Positions 5,073 to 5,725 of a stretch of DNA of 5,725 bases are shown here, one piece after another. The translations under genes were made by a program, and so were the position numbers. The DNA comes from a bacterium. Lineage in GTDB: Bacteria; DYJV01; JALVYZ01. The notes under the pieces were generated by a model. It searched no databases and was not told where the DNA came from. It saw nothing but the letters and a program-made list of their open reading frames with translations. The first letter of the stretch is position 1, and each line of letters starts with the position of its first letter. Location of the stretch: contig JALVYZ010000475.1 of the NCBI GenBank assembly GCA_027037705.1, positions 1-5,725 on the forward strand, written 5' to 3'.

Positions 5073-5725
5073 ATGAATTCAATTTCTATTTGTTTGATTG
5101 TTAAAGATGAGCTTGAAAATTTAAAACAATTACTTCCATCTTTAAAGGAAATTGGTGATGAAATTATTGTTGTTGATACTGGTTCTATTGATGGAACTTA
5201 TGAATATTTAATGAATCTGGATTTTATAAACTTATTTAAATTTCAATGGAAAGATGATTTTTCAAAAGCAAGAAATTTTAGCATTGAAAAAGCAACAAAA
5301 GATTTTGTATTATGGCTTGATGCTGATGACAGGATTATTAATCCTGAAAAGTTTATAGATTTAAAGAAAAAAATTGATAAAAACTCTGTTTATTTTATAA
5401 AGATTAAAAACTCTTCAGATGATACATTTTTTTATCAATTAAGATTATTTCCAAATTTTCAAGATATTAAATTTTATGGAAAAATTCATGAGCAAATTAA
5501 CTTTAATCATAAAAAGTTTAATGTAAAATATATTGAAGAGCCAATAATTGTGCATGTAGGTTATGAGGATAGAGAAACTTTAATTAAAAAGCATAAAAGA
5601 AATATTAAAATACTAAATTCAATTGCAAATAAAACAGACTATGAAAAATTGCAACTTGCAGAAAGTTTAAAAATTATAGGAGATTACAATAATGCTTTAA
5701 TTTTATTTAAAGAACTCATTAATTC
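5073..5725 (+). CDS. Family 2 glycosyltransferase with start of a TPR-like region, 3'-truncated by window edge
   Basis: This is a GT-A fold enzyme that transfers a sugar from a nucleotide sugar; the acceptor cannot be told from the sequence. The 217 visible residues run off the window with no stop. They show the N-terminal ISICLIVKDE (4-13) and EIIVVDTGSIDGT (30-42) nucleotide-binding strands, WKDDFSKARNFS (59-70), the metal-binding WLDADD (81-86) with D83 and D85, then RLFPN (124-128) and KIHEQ (137-141). HVGY (161-164) and KHKRNIKIL (173-181) match the SunS/WcaA-like branch, whose members often carry C-terminal TPR repeats. LAESLKIIGDYNNALILFKE (195-214) looks like the first helix pair of such a repeat. 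No SD precedes the ATG; a promoter ends 6 bases upstream. The next in-frame ATG falls after the VDTGS motif, so 5073 is the sensible start. It probably serves surface polysaccharide or protein glycosylation, by inference only. Confidence 0.92.
   Translation, partial: MNSISICLIVKDELENLKQLLPSLKEIGDEIIVVDTGSIDGTYEYLMNLDFINLFKFQWKDDFSKARNFSIEKATKDFVLWLDADDRIINPEKFIDLKKKIDKNSVYFIKIKNSSDDTFFYQLRLFPNFQDIKFYGKIHEQINFNHKKFNVKYIEEPIIVHVGYEDRETLIKKHKRNIKILNSIANKTDYEKLQLAESLKIIGDYNNALILFKELIN

Overview
The window is a piece of an AT-rich bacterial chromosome. The bacterial assignment rests on a TRAP transporter, a near-perfect Shine-Dalgarno (SD) sequence in front of dctP, and -35/-10 promoter pairs of the housekeeping sigma type. 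Codons end mostly in A or T, and the proteins are rich in Lys and Ile. Nothing seen fixes the phylum. There are six genes, all of recognisable families, and no RNA gene, CRISPR array, insertion sequence or phage gene.

Layout. Positions 3-1172 (+) hold the C-terminal part of a family 5 (peptide/nickel-type) ABC transporter solute-binding protein, cut by the window's left edge. Positions 1294-2310, 2619-3173 and 3164-4444 (+) encode a full TRAP transporter: secreted binding protein DctP, small membrane subunit DctQ and large membrane subunit DctM. Positions 4441-4965 (-) hold purE of purine synthesis, convergent with dctM; the two stop codons share one TTAA. From 5073 to the right edge (+) runs the start of a family 2 glycosyltransferase with what looks like the beginning of a TPR region.

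The unusual material is between the genes. Both gaps around dctP (1173-1293 and 2311-2618) are filled with a degenerate 8-bp repeat of core ATGCGT. It runs in strict 8-bp register on the + strand and then, also in register, as its reverse complement, so each gap can fold into a long imperfect hairpin. The second gap carries a plausible promoter between the two arms, plus two other short repeat families at its left end. DctQ starts without a visible SD, its first 30 or so residues are encoded by simple-repeat DNA, and a terminator-like hairpin lies just inside its conserved region. Together these could make much more binding protein than membrane subunits. That is an inference, modelled on how REP hairpins act after binding-protein genes in enterobacteria.

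The 107-bp divergent region between purE and the glycosyltransferase contains two good promoters, back to back, whose -35 boxes occupy the same bases on opposite strands. The purE transcript would carry a leader of about 44 nt with an SD. The glycosyltransferase transcript would begin at or next to its ATG, so it is predicted to be leaderless.
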